A stretch of DNA of 64,000 bases from Pachyseris speciosa (Eukaryota; Cnidaria; Anthozoa; Scleractinia; Pachyseridae). Under the pieces are notes generated by a model. That model saw only the letters and a program-made list of their open reading frames with translations, did not search any database and was not told where the DNA came from. Made by a program: the position numbers and the translations under genes. This document shows positions 33,947-45,690 of this stretch, piece after piece (the stretch's first letter is position 1; each line of letters opens with the position of its first letter). The stretch covers positions 327,501 to 391,500 of the forward strand of contig JAEMWC010000168.1 of the NCBI GenBank assembly GCA_016490735.1, read 5' to 3'.

Positions 33947-34218
33947 CAATAGTCCAGTTTCGAGTTCGTCATGACCGCTGAATAAAAGCACTGAGAACGC
34001 ATTTGTACAGGGTTAGGCTCGACCTAAATTAAAATATTCACATATACCGGCGGCAAGGTGCCACAAATTTGAAAATTAAACAATAGACAGAGCTGTAAAC
34101 AGGTCATCTTCTCGCTGGAATTTGTGAATATTTTACTTTAGGTCGAGGCTAACCCTGTACAAATGCGTTCTCAGTACTTTTATTCAGCGGTCATGGCGAA
34201 CTCGAAACTGGACTATTG
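33947..34218. mobile_element. MITE with CAATAGTCCAGTTTCGAG ends
   Basis: CAATAGTCCAGTTTCGAGTT is inverted at the right end as AACTCGAAACTGGACTATTG; arms of about 85 bases. Located in an intron of the receptor pseudogene. Confidence 0.8.
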
Positions 34219-34666
34219 AGTGTCACAAGAAAAGCAAAGAAATTACTCCAATCACAACAGCCCGAAACAGTGCAATGAACCAATCGGAATCCGAAGCAAG
34301 TAAACGTAACCGACGCAAAGCGCGGGAAAATGCGAGTCTGCAAATCGGGTTTGGTTTTGCTTCTCATTGGTTGAGAAAGTGACAAGAGGTTTAGCGGCCA
34401 ATCACAGAACGAGGCAGTGCAAAACCAAAGCAAACGCATTTTACGTTCCATGCTCAATTGAAAAGCGCTCAATTGGATTAAATTTTGGCCCGGCTTACGG
34501 ATTCTACTTGCTATATTGGGCGGGATGTCGAATATCGTTCGTTATAACAAGCTCTTTGTTTTAGCGAAGTTCCACTGTAATTTACATTCTTTAACAAACC
34601 CAATCTGCTCCGCCTTAAAATAGACAGGTAACTAACGAATCCAATCCAATGCTGGACTGATCTTAG

Positions 34667-35029
34667 GTCGTATTCTGGCTGGATGTTACTGGTTTTGCAT
34701 TCTCATATGGGTCTCGACATACACGGCTAACTTGGCCGCATTTTTCACCGTGAAAAATGCAGAGCATCCCATCCATAATCTTGAAGATATCGTAAAGACA
34801 TCTTACCAAGTCGGAGTACTGGGATCTTCGAGCACAGCTGCGGCCTTGGAGTCTAGTAAATACGAAACACATCAAAAGATCTGGAAGAGAGTTGAACGGG
34901 ACGGCACTCTGTCTAATAGTCTTGATGACGGTGTACAGTGGGTGAGGGAGTAAGACCAGTTTGTTTACATTACTGATGAACCACTGCTCAAGCATATTGC
35001 CAGCCAACCGCCTTGTGATCTCAAAGTGG
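34667..35029 (+). pseudogene. Ionotropic glutamate receptor pseudogene, M3/S2 exon with nonsense codon
   Basis: Starts after CTGATCTTAG and reads RILAGCYWFCILIWVSTYTA then the channel-gate STYTANLAAFF and the S2 lobe up to CDLKV. An in-frame TAA at 34951-34953 falls just after DDGVQWVRE; the paralog has a basic residue around this site. Length 363 nt, identical to the paralogous exon at 61368-61730. Confidence 0.88.
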
Positions 35030-35069
35030 GTAAGTGCCACATAAGGAACCGCAAAAAGTAAAAAATAAC

Positions 35070-35460
35070 AACAAAACGTGACAATTTACGAATTTGTATA
35101 GCGCATTTTCTATGACGTAACGATTAAATGCGCTTTACATGTGTAGATCACCATATGATACGATGTATGAAAGACCAGGCCACACCACCGGGAAGTTCAT
35201 CCCTTACTCTTTGCGAACAGTGTGTGGGATCTTAAACGTCCCACAAATCATTAGAAACAAGTGTTGTGAGTTAGGACCTAATAGTTATCGTCCTTATCCG
35301 AAAAGACTAGAAAGTCTAACCATTTGCAGATGTCATTACGAAAACAGCACTTTCTCCTCGGTTGTTTAAGGGCCCGGCCTGAGTATTGGTCCGGTCGGGG
35401 TTTGAGCTCGCGACCTCCCGCAGGGTGGTACGGTCTAAGGAAAGAGGGCACTGCTAAGTG
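35070..35460 (-). repeat. SINE-like repeat
   Basis: On the minus strand it has a box-B-like GGTCGCGAGCTCAAACC near one end and GCGCTATACAAATTCG near the other, as in other SINEs here. No clear box A seen. Confidence 0.45.
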
Positions 35461-35551
35461 TCCACTTCCCTGTATTTCACGCCACTCACACGATCACATT
35501 ACGCGAGAGAAACACTGTTGTATTGATGGCCATTTTTTTGTCTTCTCGCAG

Positions 35552-35722
35552 TGTCAGGGCTATCTAGCCCGAGAGGACTGTCGTTCGCGTTTCTATCACA
35601 CTACCCGTTCGTGAATGAGTTCACCTTGGCTACACTGCGGCTACACGAAAACAACTTCCTTGACGGTATCACGCGGAAATGGTGAGAGACCGCAACCAAA
35701 TGCCCGGAAGAGGAAGACACAA
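35552..35722 (+). pseudogene. Ionotropic glutamate receptor pseudogene, end-of-S2 exon with nonsense codon
   Basis: Starts after CTTCTCGCAG. Reads GLSSPRGLSFAFLSHYPFVN to ITRKW, then TGA where the paralog has a second Trp (KWW), then ETATKCPEEEDT. 171 nt, equal to the paralogous exon (60262-60432), so this is a point nonsense change (TGG to TGA), not an indel. Confidence 0.85.
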
Positions 35723-36007
35723 GTAAGGATAATAAGCTTTCTCGCATGAAAATGTTTAACTACAAAGGGCAGTTTTACATGGGGAGGGTTCTTTTGACAC
35801 TACTGTACTGTGATAGGAATGCTCGAAAAGGACAGTAATCGGGTTCTCGTGGAATTTATTCCTTATACGAGACTGAATATTCTGAATATTCTGCTTCCGA
35901 TAGCAGACTGAATCGCGGACTGAATAGCAGATTACGGGTTTCTCAGAACGTTTTGGCGGGAAAATCTTGCGCGGCCCGCAAAGCTAGTGACTTGTCACCG
36001 TGGTTGC

Positions 36008-36313
36008 TTACCATTTACCACAAATTCCCGGAAATTCCGGTTGGGGTGTAAATGGTAACGCTTGTTTGGTTTGTCCCAATGGAAAATTCTCGGGACAAAC
36101 GGAACTTCTGAAAAGGTAGTCCTGTTTCCCGATTGGGATGTTATTAGTAATGGAAATTCGTTTACCATTTAGAAGTTTCTCATGTTTCGTACTAGTTTCA
36201 GGCCTCTTGCATGTTGTAACTGGAATCCAGTCTTGCGCGGCGCGACAACCGGATTTTTTAGCAAATAGAAAATTCCCAACCTAAATTTCCGGAATTTTTT
36301 TTATAAATGGTAA
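36008..36313. mobile_element. MITE with TTACCATTTACC ends, relative of 23098-24343
   Basis: TTACCATTTACCACAAATTC at the left and GGAATTTTTTTTATAAATGG then TAAA at the right are inverted. It shares GGAACTTCTGAAAAGGTAGT with the copy near 23300. Confidence 0.7.
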
Positions 36314-36788
36314 ACAGCCCGTGAGTCAGACTCAGACTCAGACTATTCTGCGTGCTGGTCTTAGGTCAACTTTACCAAGAGTATTCCTTGTGATTAGAGT
36401 TTTTTTAGAAACGATGTTCGGTATATTCAATTATTCGGTAAATCAGAAAAAAAAATTAACTAGAATGGTTTCCAGAGAACACGTCCGCATCTTTATTAAT
36501 TCCATCGATTCGTAACGCCCCCGAGGTTTCCGGCAACTTGGCTTGTGTTGATATCTTCTCCACTTTCCCAACGAGCGAACGCGAAACAAAAAACTTATAA
36601 GCTAAGAACATTTAATCGAAAGTTCGAGAATTACGTTCTCTGCCCTATTATCCATTGCGCTTGTATTCGACGTGTGCGATATGGCTTAAAATATAAAGAA
36701 AAATCACGAAGTAGATAATAATAGCGAAGCTGCGCGCGCCCAAGGCGCGGGCGCGGAGCACCATGGGTAAGAAAATATGGTAACCAAT

Positions 36789-36912
36789 CTGGGCCCAGTT
36801 GCTCGAAGCATGGTCAGTGCTAACCAGGGTTAAATACCATGACAACTTGTAGGTTTTAAATACATCTTAACCAATGGTTAGCGCTAACTATGCTTCGAGC
36901 AACTCAGCCCTG
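36789..36912. mobile_element. Small MITE with CAGTTGCTCGAAGCATGG ends
   Basis: CAGTTGCTCGAAGCATGGT at the left is inverted at the right as TATGCTTCGAGCAACT; inner arms GCTAACCAGGGTTAA and TTAACCAATGGTTAGC also pair. Confidence 0.75.
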
Positions 36913-36939
36913 TTCGCTAAAATTTGGCTTTAGCCACCG

Positions 36940-36972
36940 TACGACCGACCGACCGACCGACCGACCGACCGT
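36940..36972. repeat. (CGAC)n microsatellite
   Basis: About eight tandem CGAC units. Confidence 0.9.
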
Positions 36973-37329
36973 ACGTATGTCCGCCCCTCCATGTATGCAA
37001 TATGAAAAGTCATACTCGAGATAACCTTTTTTGCGCATTTTGGCAGGAAATTAGGGGAAAATAACAAACTGAAGACACAAGAGAAGATACTTATGATCTT
37101 TTAGCGGTGTCGACATTGATTTTTGAAAGCTTAAATTTTCTTGAAGGTAGCAATTCAAACTCGAGAGGGAAGGGGGGGGAGAAACTGCATCTACATGTCT
37201 CGAATCTGAAAGAAAGTTGTCAAAAAGCTGTCAAGAAAATGTCAAAAGCTAGCACAAAAACTAGCGCGCTAAACGCTTCGTTGAAAAAGTTAGAAATCTT
37301 AACAACGCCTTTTCACCGTCTAGCTTAAT

Positions 37330-38560
37330 TGATTGTAGACTTTTTTTGTTTGAACCGGTACGAATCAGTGTTTGGATTCTTTGGCTGGCTAATTTTGCAG
37401 TGCATTTGTCTGCGGGAAATTCTTTATTAAGTTAAATTGAAGGCAGAACGTCAAGCTAGAGGGAAAAAAGCCGATCAAATGCATGCATATGTCTCAAACT
37501 CTGACAGGAAGTTGTCAAAAAGCTGTCAAGAAAATGTCAAAAGCTAGTGCGCTGCACGCTTCATTTCAACAAGTTACTTTTTTTTACATATCTTCGTCCA
37601 AAGACTGTAAACAATGAAGTTTTGACGTTTACCTCGATTAATCTCGAGTTTCTTTTTGTTTGAACCGGTAAGAATCAGTGTTTGAATGTTAAAAAAAGCG
37701 AAATGTGTTGGCTGGCTTTGATAATTTTATCTTGGACGGCTCTGCGAGGGAGAAGCTTGTCTGCTTTCGCAAGCGCTGTCTTCATTGTAATGTATCAGTC
37801 AATTCCAAAATTGCCCATCCCCCCCCCCCCCCCCCCCTTCCCGGGCGAACACCCGGGCATTTGACTTTTTTGAAAATTTTTGATAAAATGCCTCGCTGTG
37901 TTTCCAGTTTTGACGGTCAAATGCCCCACTTTCAGGGCCTCAAAAGGGCAAATCAAGTGTAAATCTATAGCAAATCACTCGTTGCATGAAACATTTTGGC
38001 ACGCTCCCCGCTCATAATGAATATTTTATTCGAAAATCGCTTACCTTTTTCAAACCAAACCCGAAAAATTGTGCCCCAAAACTCATTTCCGAACTCTTTT
38101 GTCGGCACTCCAAACTTTGAATAAAGGCATATCAACTGTATATTTAGTGAACAACGCAAAACCTACGCGGAATCTTGAAGTGAAGGGAGCGAAGCGGCTC
38201 CCGTGGTGAATGAATGAATATTTGCGCTCGAAACCCTCCTCGAAACCCTTTAGCTGGCGACCGCCGACCAATGTTTAGCCGAAAGTCAAATGCCCCACCG
38301 TGCGGGACAAATTTCGGATCAAATACCCGGGGTATGCCCGGGTGGGGGAGGGGGGATGGGCGCTTTTGGAATTGACTGATACATAACTGGATGATGTTTT
38401 GCCGCAGAGAATCATTAATTACAAAAGCTTCCTCGGTGGGCATGAAGAGGAACAGTAAAACTATCAAGCCACTTTAGAGTTTTGTGTCTGCTTAGCCAAG
38501 GAAAGATATGGTATGAAATGGCGCTATTATTCAGCTTGCGTTCCGAGTGCTTGCTAACTC
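37330..38560 (+). repeat. Dispersed repeat, copy 1, split by a MITE
   Basis: Shares TTTGTTTGAACCGGTAAGAA, GGCTGGCTTTGATAA and ATGGCGCTATTATTCAGC with 52840-53120. Positions 37330-37790 and 38384-38560 are one copy separated by the insertion at 37791-38383. Confidence 0.75.
37791..38383. mobile_element. Harbinger-type MITE with TAA target duplication
   Basis: TGTATCAGTCAATTCCAAAA is inverted at the right end as GGAATTGACTGATACA. TAA flanks both ends (37788-37790 and 38384-38386). It is inserted in a repeat whose uninterrupted copy is at about 52965-52985. A 3-bp TAA duplication fits PIF/Harbinger-type elements. Confidence 0.8.
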
Positions 38561-38689
38561 TATGTCTGACTAAACTATCAGGTTAGTATACATTGTATAC
38601 TAACTATCAGGTTAGTAAACTGCGTTATAAGCAGTCTGGCAAAGTCCCCCGGCCAGTGTTGTAATGCGCATTTGAATATTGCATAAAAA

Positions 38690-38710
38690 ATGCGCAATAT
38701 AAATGTGATA

Positions 38711-38752
<42 letters not shown>

Positions 38753-38755
38753 ATT
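38690..38755 (+). repeat. SINE-like tail with (ATT)n
   Basis: GCGCAATATAAATGTGATAT followed by (ATT)n, like the ends of other SINEs in the window; the head was not identified. Confidence 0.5.
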
Positions 38756-38967
38756 TATGTCTTTTCTACGAACATTTATGTCAAATTTGCTTTGCAAATT
38801 TCTAGTTTACTACGAGATATATTTGTTACTTGGCGAGCTCCTCCATCTTCTTCAAGAATCTTCGAAGAAACGTTACGCATCGTATTTTGTCAGGGGCACC
38901 CAACGACAAGTTTCGGTAGATATCTGTTCGGTGGAGGGTAGTTCGCCTTAGGATTTCGGAGTCGATT

Positions 38968-39160
38968 AAAGAGTGCACTCGGATTTTCGTAACTGAAACG
39001 TGGCCTATAAGATTCGCATTTGGCAAAGCATAACCCCTCAGGTTTTTGGCAGTCATAAACGTCAGAGAGTGCACTCGGATTTTCGTAACTGAAACGTGGC
39101 CTATAAGATTCGCATTTGGGAAAGCATAACCCCTCAGGTTTTTGGCGGTCATAAACGTCA
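38968..39160 (+). repeat. Tandem pair of a roughly 93-bp unit
   Basis: AGAGTGCACTCGGATTTTCG through AACCCCTCAGGTTTTTGGC occurs twice in direct order, starting near 38971 and 39064. Confidence 0.85.
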
Positions 39161-39744
39161 GCTGGCATTTTCGGAAAGAAAATAGTTCTCCAGAAAGTTC
39201 GTGGAGAGTTCATTTCAGCTAGCATTTTTCTCAATGGAAGATTTTGTTCCCTAACATTTTCGGACTATTAAAATATCAGCTAAAAAATCCGAACAGATCA
39301 AATTGTTTTAGCTAACGAAAATGTCACTTTAAACAGACTTCACCATAAGGTACTTAAAATTAAATGCCTTTCTACAGCTTTTGGTTGGTGTGGCTGTTTT
39401 GTTTTCTTACAATATTTTGTTGTTTTGTGGTTTTAACAGCGGCAAATTCTTGTTGACTGCTCTAAACGATCAGATGCGGACTCCTTTCTGTCTTTTCTTG
39501 CAGACATTTATGTCAAAATTGCTTTGCCAATCTTTTTAGCTTGATACCAGTTATGTTTGTTATTCATCTAATTTCTCTACCTTCTCCAAGAATCTTCGAA
39601 AAACGTATGCATCGTACTTTGTTTTCTTGGAATGTTTTGTTTTGATCCGCTTTGTATTCCTTTACGCTTTCGTTTGAAAATAGTTTGGACTCAAGGATGT
39701 TTGTTTTTTGTTTCAAACGTTTGCTATCGAATAGTTCATCTGGT

Positions 39745-39886
39745 CCCAGTTGTTCAAAGACCGGAGAACTCTATCCAACGGATAAGTCGCTATCCAACGG
39801 ACAAAATGTATCAGTTTCAATACACTTTATCCGCTGGATAGCGACTTATCCGCTGGATAGAGTTACCCGGTCTTTGAACAACTGGG
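39745..39886. mobile_element. MITE with CCCAGTTGTTCAAAGACCGG ends
   Basis: CCCAGTTGTTCAAAGACCGG is inverted at the right as CCGGTCTTTGAACAACTGGG, with inner GGATAAGTCGCTATCCAACG and its inverse. GGTC may be duplicated at the edges. Confidence 0.8.
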
Positions 39887-40358
39887 GTCTAAATGGTAAA
39901 ACTCTTCATTTTCCCTGCTGCTGCTCAATTTTTTGGACACAAAATTTGCCCAAAGAACGCCATGCAAAGTTGCTCGATGACCGTAAAAAATAATAATCGT
40001 GGAGCTCCGCTTTTAGGCTTGGCTAAATATATATTAACGCTATTGCAACATTGACATTTTAAAGTTAAAGGATTACACTGTTTCTGTTCAGCAGTTAATA
40101 AAAAATAATAGGTATAGTTAGTAAAGTAATCACAAGATGCGCGCGCAAGGTATTCTTCGGTTTTCCGCTGTTCTTCAATACGTCACAAACAAGAAATGTT
40201 AATGCAGTCCATTGCGAGCTGGTTTTTAGGAAATTTGGAACAATATTCTTTGCGCCTCTTAATAAGCCTTGATTAAAGTAAATGGTGCAGCTGTCTTAAG
40301 CCTAATACACCTAATACAAAGAAAGCTATTATATAAGCTAATCTACAACTTGCTCATC

Positions 40359-40730
40359 TCAAGATTCACTGCTAATTTTCAGTTTTTTCAAGGATCCTTC
40401 ACCTTCAATAATACTTTTATCCAATGAAACCAGTCGTCGTTTTAAATTCGGTCTCTCTTCATTCTCGCCATATAGTTTTTCATTATCACAACTCTCAACG
40501 GTAATTTCCATAGCTGATTTTCCCTCTGCATTGCTGGAAGACTCCAAACATCGAAGATATTCGGTTTGTTCAACTCTCTCAACATTTTCAGGCCACTTTA
40601 AGCAAGTTAGGGATTCTTCTGCTTCATCGAGGGACTCCATTTTTTGCTTGGCTCCTTTCCTGGTTTGTCTATTTTCGGGCGTTGAGGTGATCAAGGACAT
40701 TATGGATTCCTTCGGAGAAACTTCAGCCAT
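40359..40730 (-). CDS. Hypothetical acidic/Lys-rich protein, 123 aa, single exon
   Basis: A complete minus-strand frame begins MAEVSPKESIMSLITSTPEN and ends LKKLKISSES. It is hydrophilic, rich in Glu, Ser and Lys, with a basic cluster near the C-terminus (NLKRRLVSLDK, LKKLK) that could serve nuclear import; no domain recognised. It lies in the long last intron of the receptor pseudogene, on the opposite strand. Composition is unlike the low-complexity frames nearby. It may be a small lineage-specific gene or the first exon of a longer one. Confidence 0.4.
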   Translation of the reverse strand: MAEVSPKESIMSLITSTPENRQTRKGAKQKMESLDEAEESLTCLKWPENVERVEQTEYLRCLESSSNAEGKSAMEITVESCDNEKLYGENEERPNLKRRLVSLDKSIIEGEGSLKKLKISSES

Positions 40731-41906
40731 CTTTTAAGAAACAAAAACGTCAAACGTTAAAAGAATGAGTGACATATAGGCAGTTGCAATGCCTTGTTCC
40801 ACGTGACGTGACGAGAAAATGTTATTAACTTAATCCATTATGACGTTTTAAGAAGAAAATTGTAGTTTAACTGCATGTAATTAGCTTCTAATCTCTCAGA
40901 AATGTGCTTGCTACACAAGATGCCACAAATCAGGCGTAGTGTAATATACTCCGTCTGGAACATGCCTAGCAATTATTCTGTTGCGTTTCGAGAAGACGTC
41001 GAATCTAGATTTTTGTGTCGTTGTTCTACGGTGACAGTTGCAGTTTACAAGTAATTGTTTTCCTGTGTTTTATTATGTTTCCGTGCCATTTCACTCGCGA
41101 AGGGTGCGATATTGCGCGGTCCCTTTGCTTTCCAAGCCTGACATGCATCTTTGTTCAACTGAACACGCTTTATTGTTTATATCGTGTGACTGAAAACAAC
41201 GGTAATTTTTAATGAGGCGTGTATCGTTACACGGTGCTAGCGTGCTAAAATAGCGTGCCCGTGTCATCACCAACCACTACAGAACAAGATGTCGATCGTA
41301 CATCCCACGGCCATAGAACGGCATACTCTGATGCTCCTATATATAGTTATTCCCATAAATGATAAACCATCGATTGTGGATGCAGCATCGGGATAGCTTT
41401 CGTGTTTATAGCTCACCGATTCGCCGGAAAAGGCACAAAATTTCAGTCAACGACGTCGGATAGTATCCCAAACAACAACTTCTCATTTTCTCGGATGCTC
41501 ATTTAGTGGGAGTGTAAGCAGTGTTAGTGAGTGTAATCCAATTCAGGGGTGACGTCATTGCAAGGATAACACGAATAACAGCAAAAGGTTCAGAGAAATC
41601 TTAAAAGGGAATCGAGAGGCATTATAAATTTTCGAAGATTTGCGGTGTCTCTCAATTTCACCCTCCGCACAACTGTGTTAACAGTTGCATCGTAGTACGC
41701 TGGTAGCAGTTCCGTGTAATAAATAAAGAAAATGTGTCCACTTCGCTAGTTTCTGAGTTATTACTGCTTAAAGCCAAAAATGAGGATATTTCTCATACGT
41801 TAATTTATGCTGTTTCTATGGTAATCTATTATATCACGAAGATCTCCAGAACTGGTTTACTAGTCTGACTAGGGTCTGATACCGTACGTATCAACTGATA
41901 AGTAAT

Positions 41907-42000
41907 GGTAATAGGACTGAGTGGAGTCCAATTCGGTCTGTAATCATACGAGTGATAACAAAATCGGACGACCGCGCAGCGGGAGTCCGATTTGTTTATC

Positions 42001-42031
<31 letters not shown>

Positions 42032-42047
42032 ACGAAGTGTTATTACC
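41907..42047. repeat. 141-bp palindromic MITE
   Basis: GGTAATAGGACTGAGTGGAG and its arm GTCCAATTCGGTCTGTAATC pair with GATTACAGACCGAATTGGAC and TATTACC at the right end. Confidence 0.8.
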
Positions 42048-42274
42048 AATTAATCATAAAAATTACAATTTCCGGGAAAGGAAGAAGAGCCAAGTTATAA
42101 AAGGGAAGGAAATTTTTTACCACAATTGTTAGTTATTTCGCAATCTGATTGGCTAATTTTCCGTTGTCGATAAGAGTCTAGACAACGCTGCTCGCCTCAG
42201 CGTGTCGCGCAATGCCTTTTTTCAGCTCGCGCTCTGAAATTAACATTTTCTTTGCCGTTGATACTGTGGTAAAA

Positions 42275-42438
42275 AACAAATCGAATGTGGTTTAGCGTTG
42301 TCTATACTCTAAAGTGGTCAAAATTTGCTGTGGACTCACTCGGCTGCGCCTCGTGAGTCCAGAACATTTTGACCACTGTGATGACGAATATCGTTGTCGA
42401 TTAGAGTATAGACAACGCTAAACCACATTCGATTTGTT
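42275..42438. repeat. 164-bp palindromic MITE
   Basis: AACAAATCGAATGTGGTTTA at the left is inverted at the right as TAAACCACATTCGATTTGTT, and GTTGTCTATACTCTAA pairs with TTAGAGTATAGACAAC. Confidence 0.85.
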
Positions 42439-42534
42439 AATTGCATTAAAAGACTGACAAAGGAAGCGTAAATTGTTTAATGTCGCTCTGAAATTGACTA
42501 CGATCAAAATGTATGGTGATTGTAACCAAGGTTG

Positions 42535-42567
<33 letters not shown>

Positions 42568-43823
42568 GATTGGTTGATTTAAAATACTACATTGAATGTG
42601 ATTGGCTTATTGAATTGTCCGATAACAAACTGTCCAATAACAAACTGTCCGATAACAACTTGGCAAGTGAATTAGTAGAAAATAGGAGTTTTTTAAACCA
42701 ATCACAATCGAGGAAATTTTAATTTTTATGATTAAAGGGAGGTAGTATTGATCCATTAAAGTACAGTGTTGGAAAGTGCTGGTAGTCAGTTTAAGCTAAA
42801 GTATTTTTAAGTGTACCTAGCCCCCCAAATATGTTTTTCGCCTGAATAAATCTTTGCAACTGCTCTTAACGCATTGCACCTTTTGTGCCTTTTTAATTAA
42901 ACCAAATCTTGACTTTCTATAGAGGGTTTTCACGTGACGTCATAAAAACTAAAATTCAAAAGTGAACAGACTGTTCCATTTTTATCTTCATCACATAAAA
43001 GACATTTTAGAAATGTATTTGCTTGCATGTTTTCAGCTAGGCAGCTTGCTTTGTTTTGAAAATAGAGCAGTTTGAATTTTAGAGTTTTTCACAGTGCGTG
43101 ACAGAAAGATGTCTGCTCACAAGCACGTCACTTACATGAAAACATCGTGTGTTTTTGAGGTTTGAAAAGCCAACATTGTAAGTGAAGCATCTATGTGAAT
43201 GTTTGAAAGCTCAACAGAGAGAACATAGCCTTTGAGATAGCTTAAGTAAGAAACATGTGTTTTAACTCGTTTCCGGCCGCCATCTTGGTGTCCCTCAGAG
43301 GGACGTCATCATGACGTTTCCATACAAAACACTATAATTTTGAGTGGTACATTTTGCCGAATAACTCGAGTACGGGATATCGCAAGGCCCTGAGACTTGG
43401 CATGTTGTTTATTTATTACTCTTCTATAAAATCACAATTTCTTGACTTAATCTATTGAATAGTTGACGATTTTATTTTTTTACTTGCGTGACTGAAAACG
43501 CTCTACAGGCTGTAAAAGTTACAAAATATAGCCGTTATCCGTCCCACGACCGAGCAAGTAAGGGCATGGGTCTATTCCTTACTTGGCGTCACAAATTGAT
43601 TTGCATGCATGTTTACAAAGACTTTCTGCAATGCAAATCAGTTTGTGACGGACCACGATGGTCGGTTCTAGGGCTTTTGCTCCGGAAGAGTCTTAAATTC
43701 AATTTTTGGCTCATCTAGGAGCAGTTTATATTCCAAGTGAAGCAAGACATTAGAAAATCTTAATTGAAGAAAATTTTTTCTTTAAATTTTTACCACTGTA
43801 AAGGTTTTTTTGACTTTTCTTAA

Positions 43824-44510
43824 GAGTATGACGTCATAAGTGACACCCAGTTTTAGTAACAACATTTAAAATTTGTAAGCAGTGTTCAAAACGTTACAGA
43901 CGTGTTTACTACACAAAATGAATATTTATAGTGAAAACCGCATTTCAATCGGATAAAATGGCGTTAAGTTACAGCTAATTGAAGAAATTCAAATTTTCCG
44001 CCACATGACCATATATGGTCAAACTTTAGGGGTATTTAAACGTGAAAACAATGAATGCAGTCACAACGGAGTAAAGACAAAGTTGCATAAAATCAAAATT
44101 GTAGTTTTTTGAGTTGAAGATGTGTGTTCTATGACTCGTATTTCGTCACAAATTACGTCATCATGACGTCATCATGACGTATTCCTGACGAAATACGTGT
44201 CATAGACGACACATCCTAAGCTCAAAAAACTACAATTTTGATTTTATGCAACTTTGTCTTTTCTCCGTTATGACTGCATTCATTGTTTTCACGTTTAAAT
44301 ACCCCTAAAGTTTGACCATATATGGTCATATAGCGGGAAATTTGAATTTCTTCAATTAGCTGTAACTTAACGCCAGTTTATCCGATTGAAATGCGGCTTT
44401 CACTATAAATATTCATTTTGTCTAGTAAACACGTCTGTAACGTTTTGAACACTGCTTACAAATTTTAAATGTTGTTACTAAAGTTAGGTGTCACTTATGA
44501 CGTCATACTC
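43824..44510. repeat. 687-bp long inverted repeat (foldback element)
   Basis: Two arms of about 330 bases run from GAGTATGACGTCATAAGTGA to TCACTTATGACGTCATACTC, with matching blocks such as CCATATATGGTCAAACTTTA and TAAAGTTTGACCATATATGG. The centre near 44160 is a run of TCATGACG repeats. No coding frame. Confidence 0.88.
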
Positions 44511-45135
44511 TATTTTATCCAGTGGGGATGCGGTTTTCACCAAAAGTCGTACAATTCTATACAGAACACTACTATGAAATTTTTACCATTTTTTCCTGAA
44601 GTTTTATTCTGCCTCCAAATTTGGGCATCGTTTATGACGTCACAATAGCAGTCACATGGGATGAAATATAAAACAGCTGATAGGTTATTTGTTAACGTAT
44701 TTCCCTGCCAAGTTTCGTTACATTCGATGTATTCCACTTTTTCCTATGGCCTAAAACTCTCAGTTTTGATAGGTGCGAGAGTAAAAGCCCTCGCAACCGA
44801 CCACCGTGGACGTGGGACAGATGATCGTTTAACCTCAAACTTACACAGCTTTTAAAAGGCGCAAAAAGGCGCAATGCGTTTCGAACAGGTGCAAAATTGT
44901 ATTTAAGGGAAAAAATGTTTTGAGGCTATGTACACTTTAATTACGTGTGTGCTCTGTTTTTCAAGGGTGGAGGCGACGACAGAAGTGTCATCAAATTGTT
45001 TTAATTCCTTATTAACTGAACATGGACGCCAAAGCCCTCCTTTCTCTTCCCTCAATGTGCTTGAAAGTGCTGTAAACGAATGCGAGCCACCTTAAGTGAT
45101 AAGCGATCTATGCTTTATTTTCTGTCCTTTTCCAG

Positions 45136-45333
45136 CATTATCAAGGCGACGACATGGTTGGGGTGTATATGGTGCTATGTACTGGCATGTTTATCGCTTT
45201 CATAACAATGCTTGCAGAAATCTATTGGCACAAGAAGAGAATCAAGGAATCAATTTTCAACAAGTTGGTGATAAGGTTAGTAACTTTGCTGCGCTTCTAC
45301 TTGGCAGTTAGCGTCGATGTTAGACATGTTTAA
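45136..45333 (+). pseudogene. Ionotropic glutamate receptor pseudogene, M4 exon with frameshift
   Basis: After acceptor CCTTTTCCAG the exon begins in the expected phase with LSR, then must change frame to read the M4 helix VGVYMVLCTGMFIAFITMLA and the tail EIYWHKKRIKE. Compared with 59002-58842 the start of the exon is 14 nt shorter, which gives the frame change. It lies 9.4 kb after the previous exon, in an intron filled with MITEs. Stop TAA at 45331 in the M4 frame. Confidence 0.75.
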
Positions 45334-45429
45334 ACTGTCTTTGTATTTTGAGATAACGTGAGGGAAAGTTAATGGCGGCTGTAGTTACTTGTATCCTATC
45401 CTTTGTTTGTTTCTTATTAAACATGGTTT

Positions 45430-45690
45430 GGACTAATTAACAATTAGATTATTCGCTTTTGATTTTGTATTGTGTGGTAGCTGATGACGGCACAGCCCGA
45501 ATCAGCTACCACGCATAGAAATCGAAAGCGAATAATCTAATTGTCTTAGTATGAATCTACTAGTTGTTCAAAACTAAACAATTAAATTATCTAAATCCTC
45601 CTCGTAGACAATTCGAAAGCGCGGCCGTCATTTTGTTGACAACCGCTACTCACTATTTACCACAGAACAGTTAGCGAGTAACGTAGTAAT
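45430..45690 (-). repeat. Inverted-repeat element related to 10575-10800 and 15181-15370
   Basis: CAATTAGATTATTCGCTTTT pairs with AAAGCGAATAATCTAATTG, and the rest (TAGTAGATTCATACTAAGAC, TGTTGACAACC on the matching strand) is the reverse of the copies in the GHITM intron. Confidence 0.7.
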
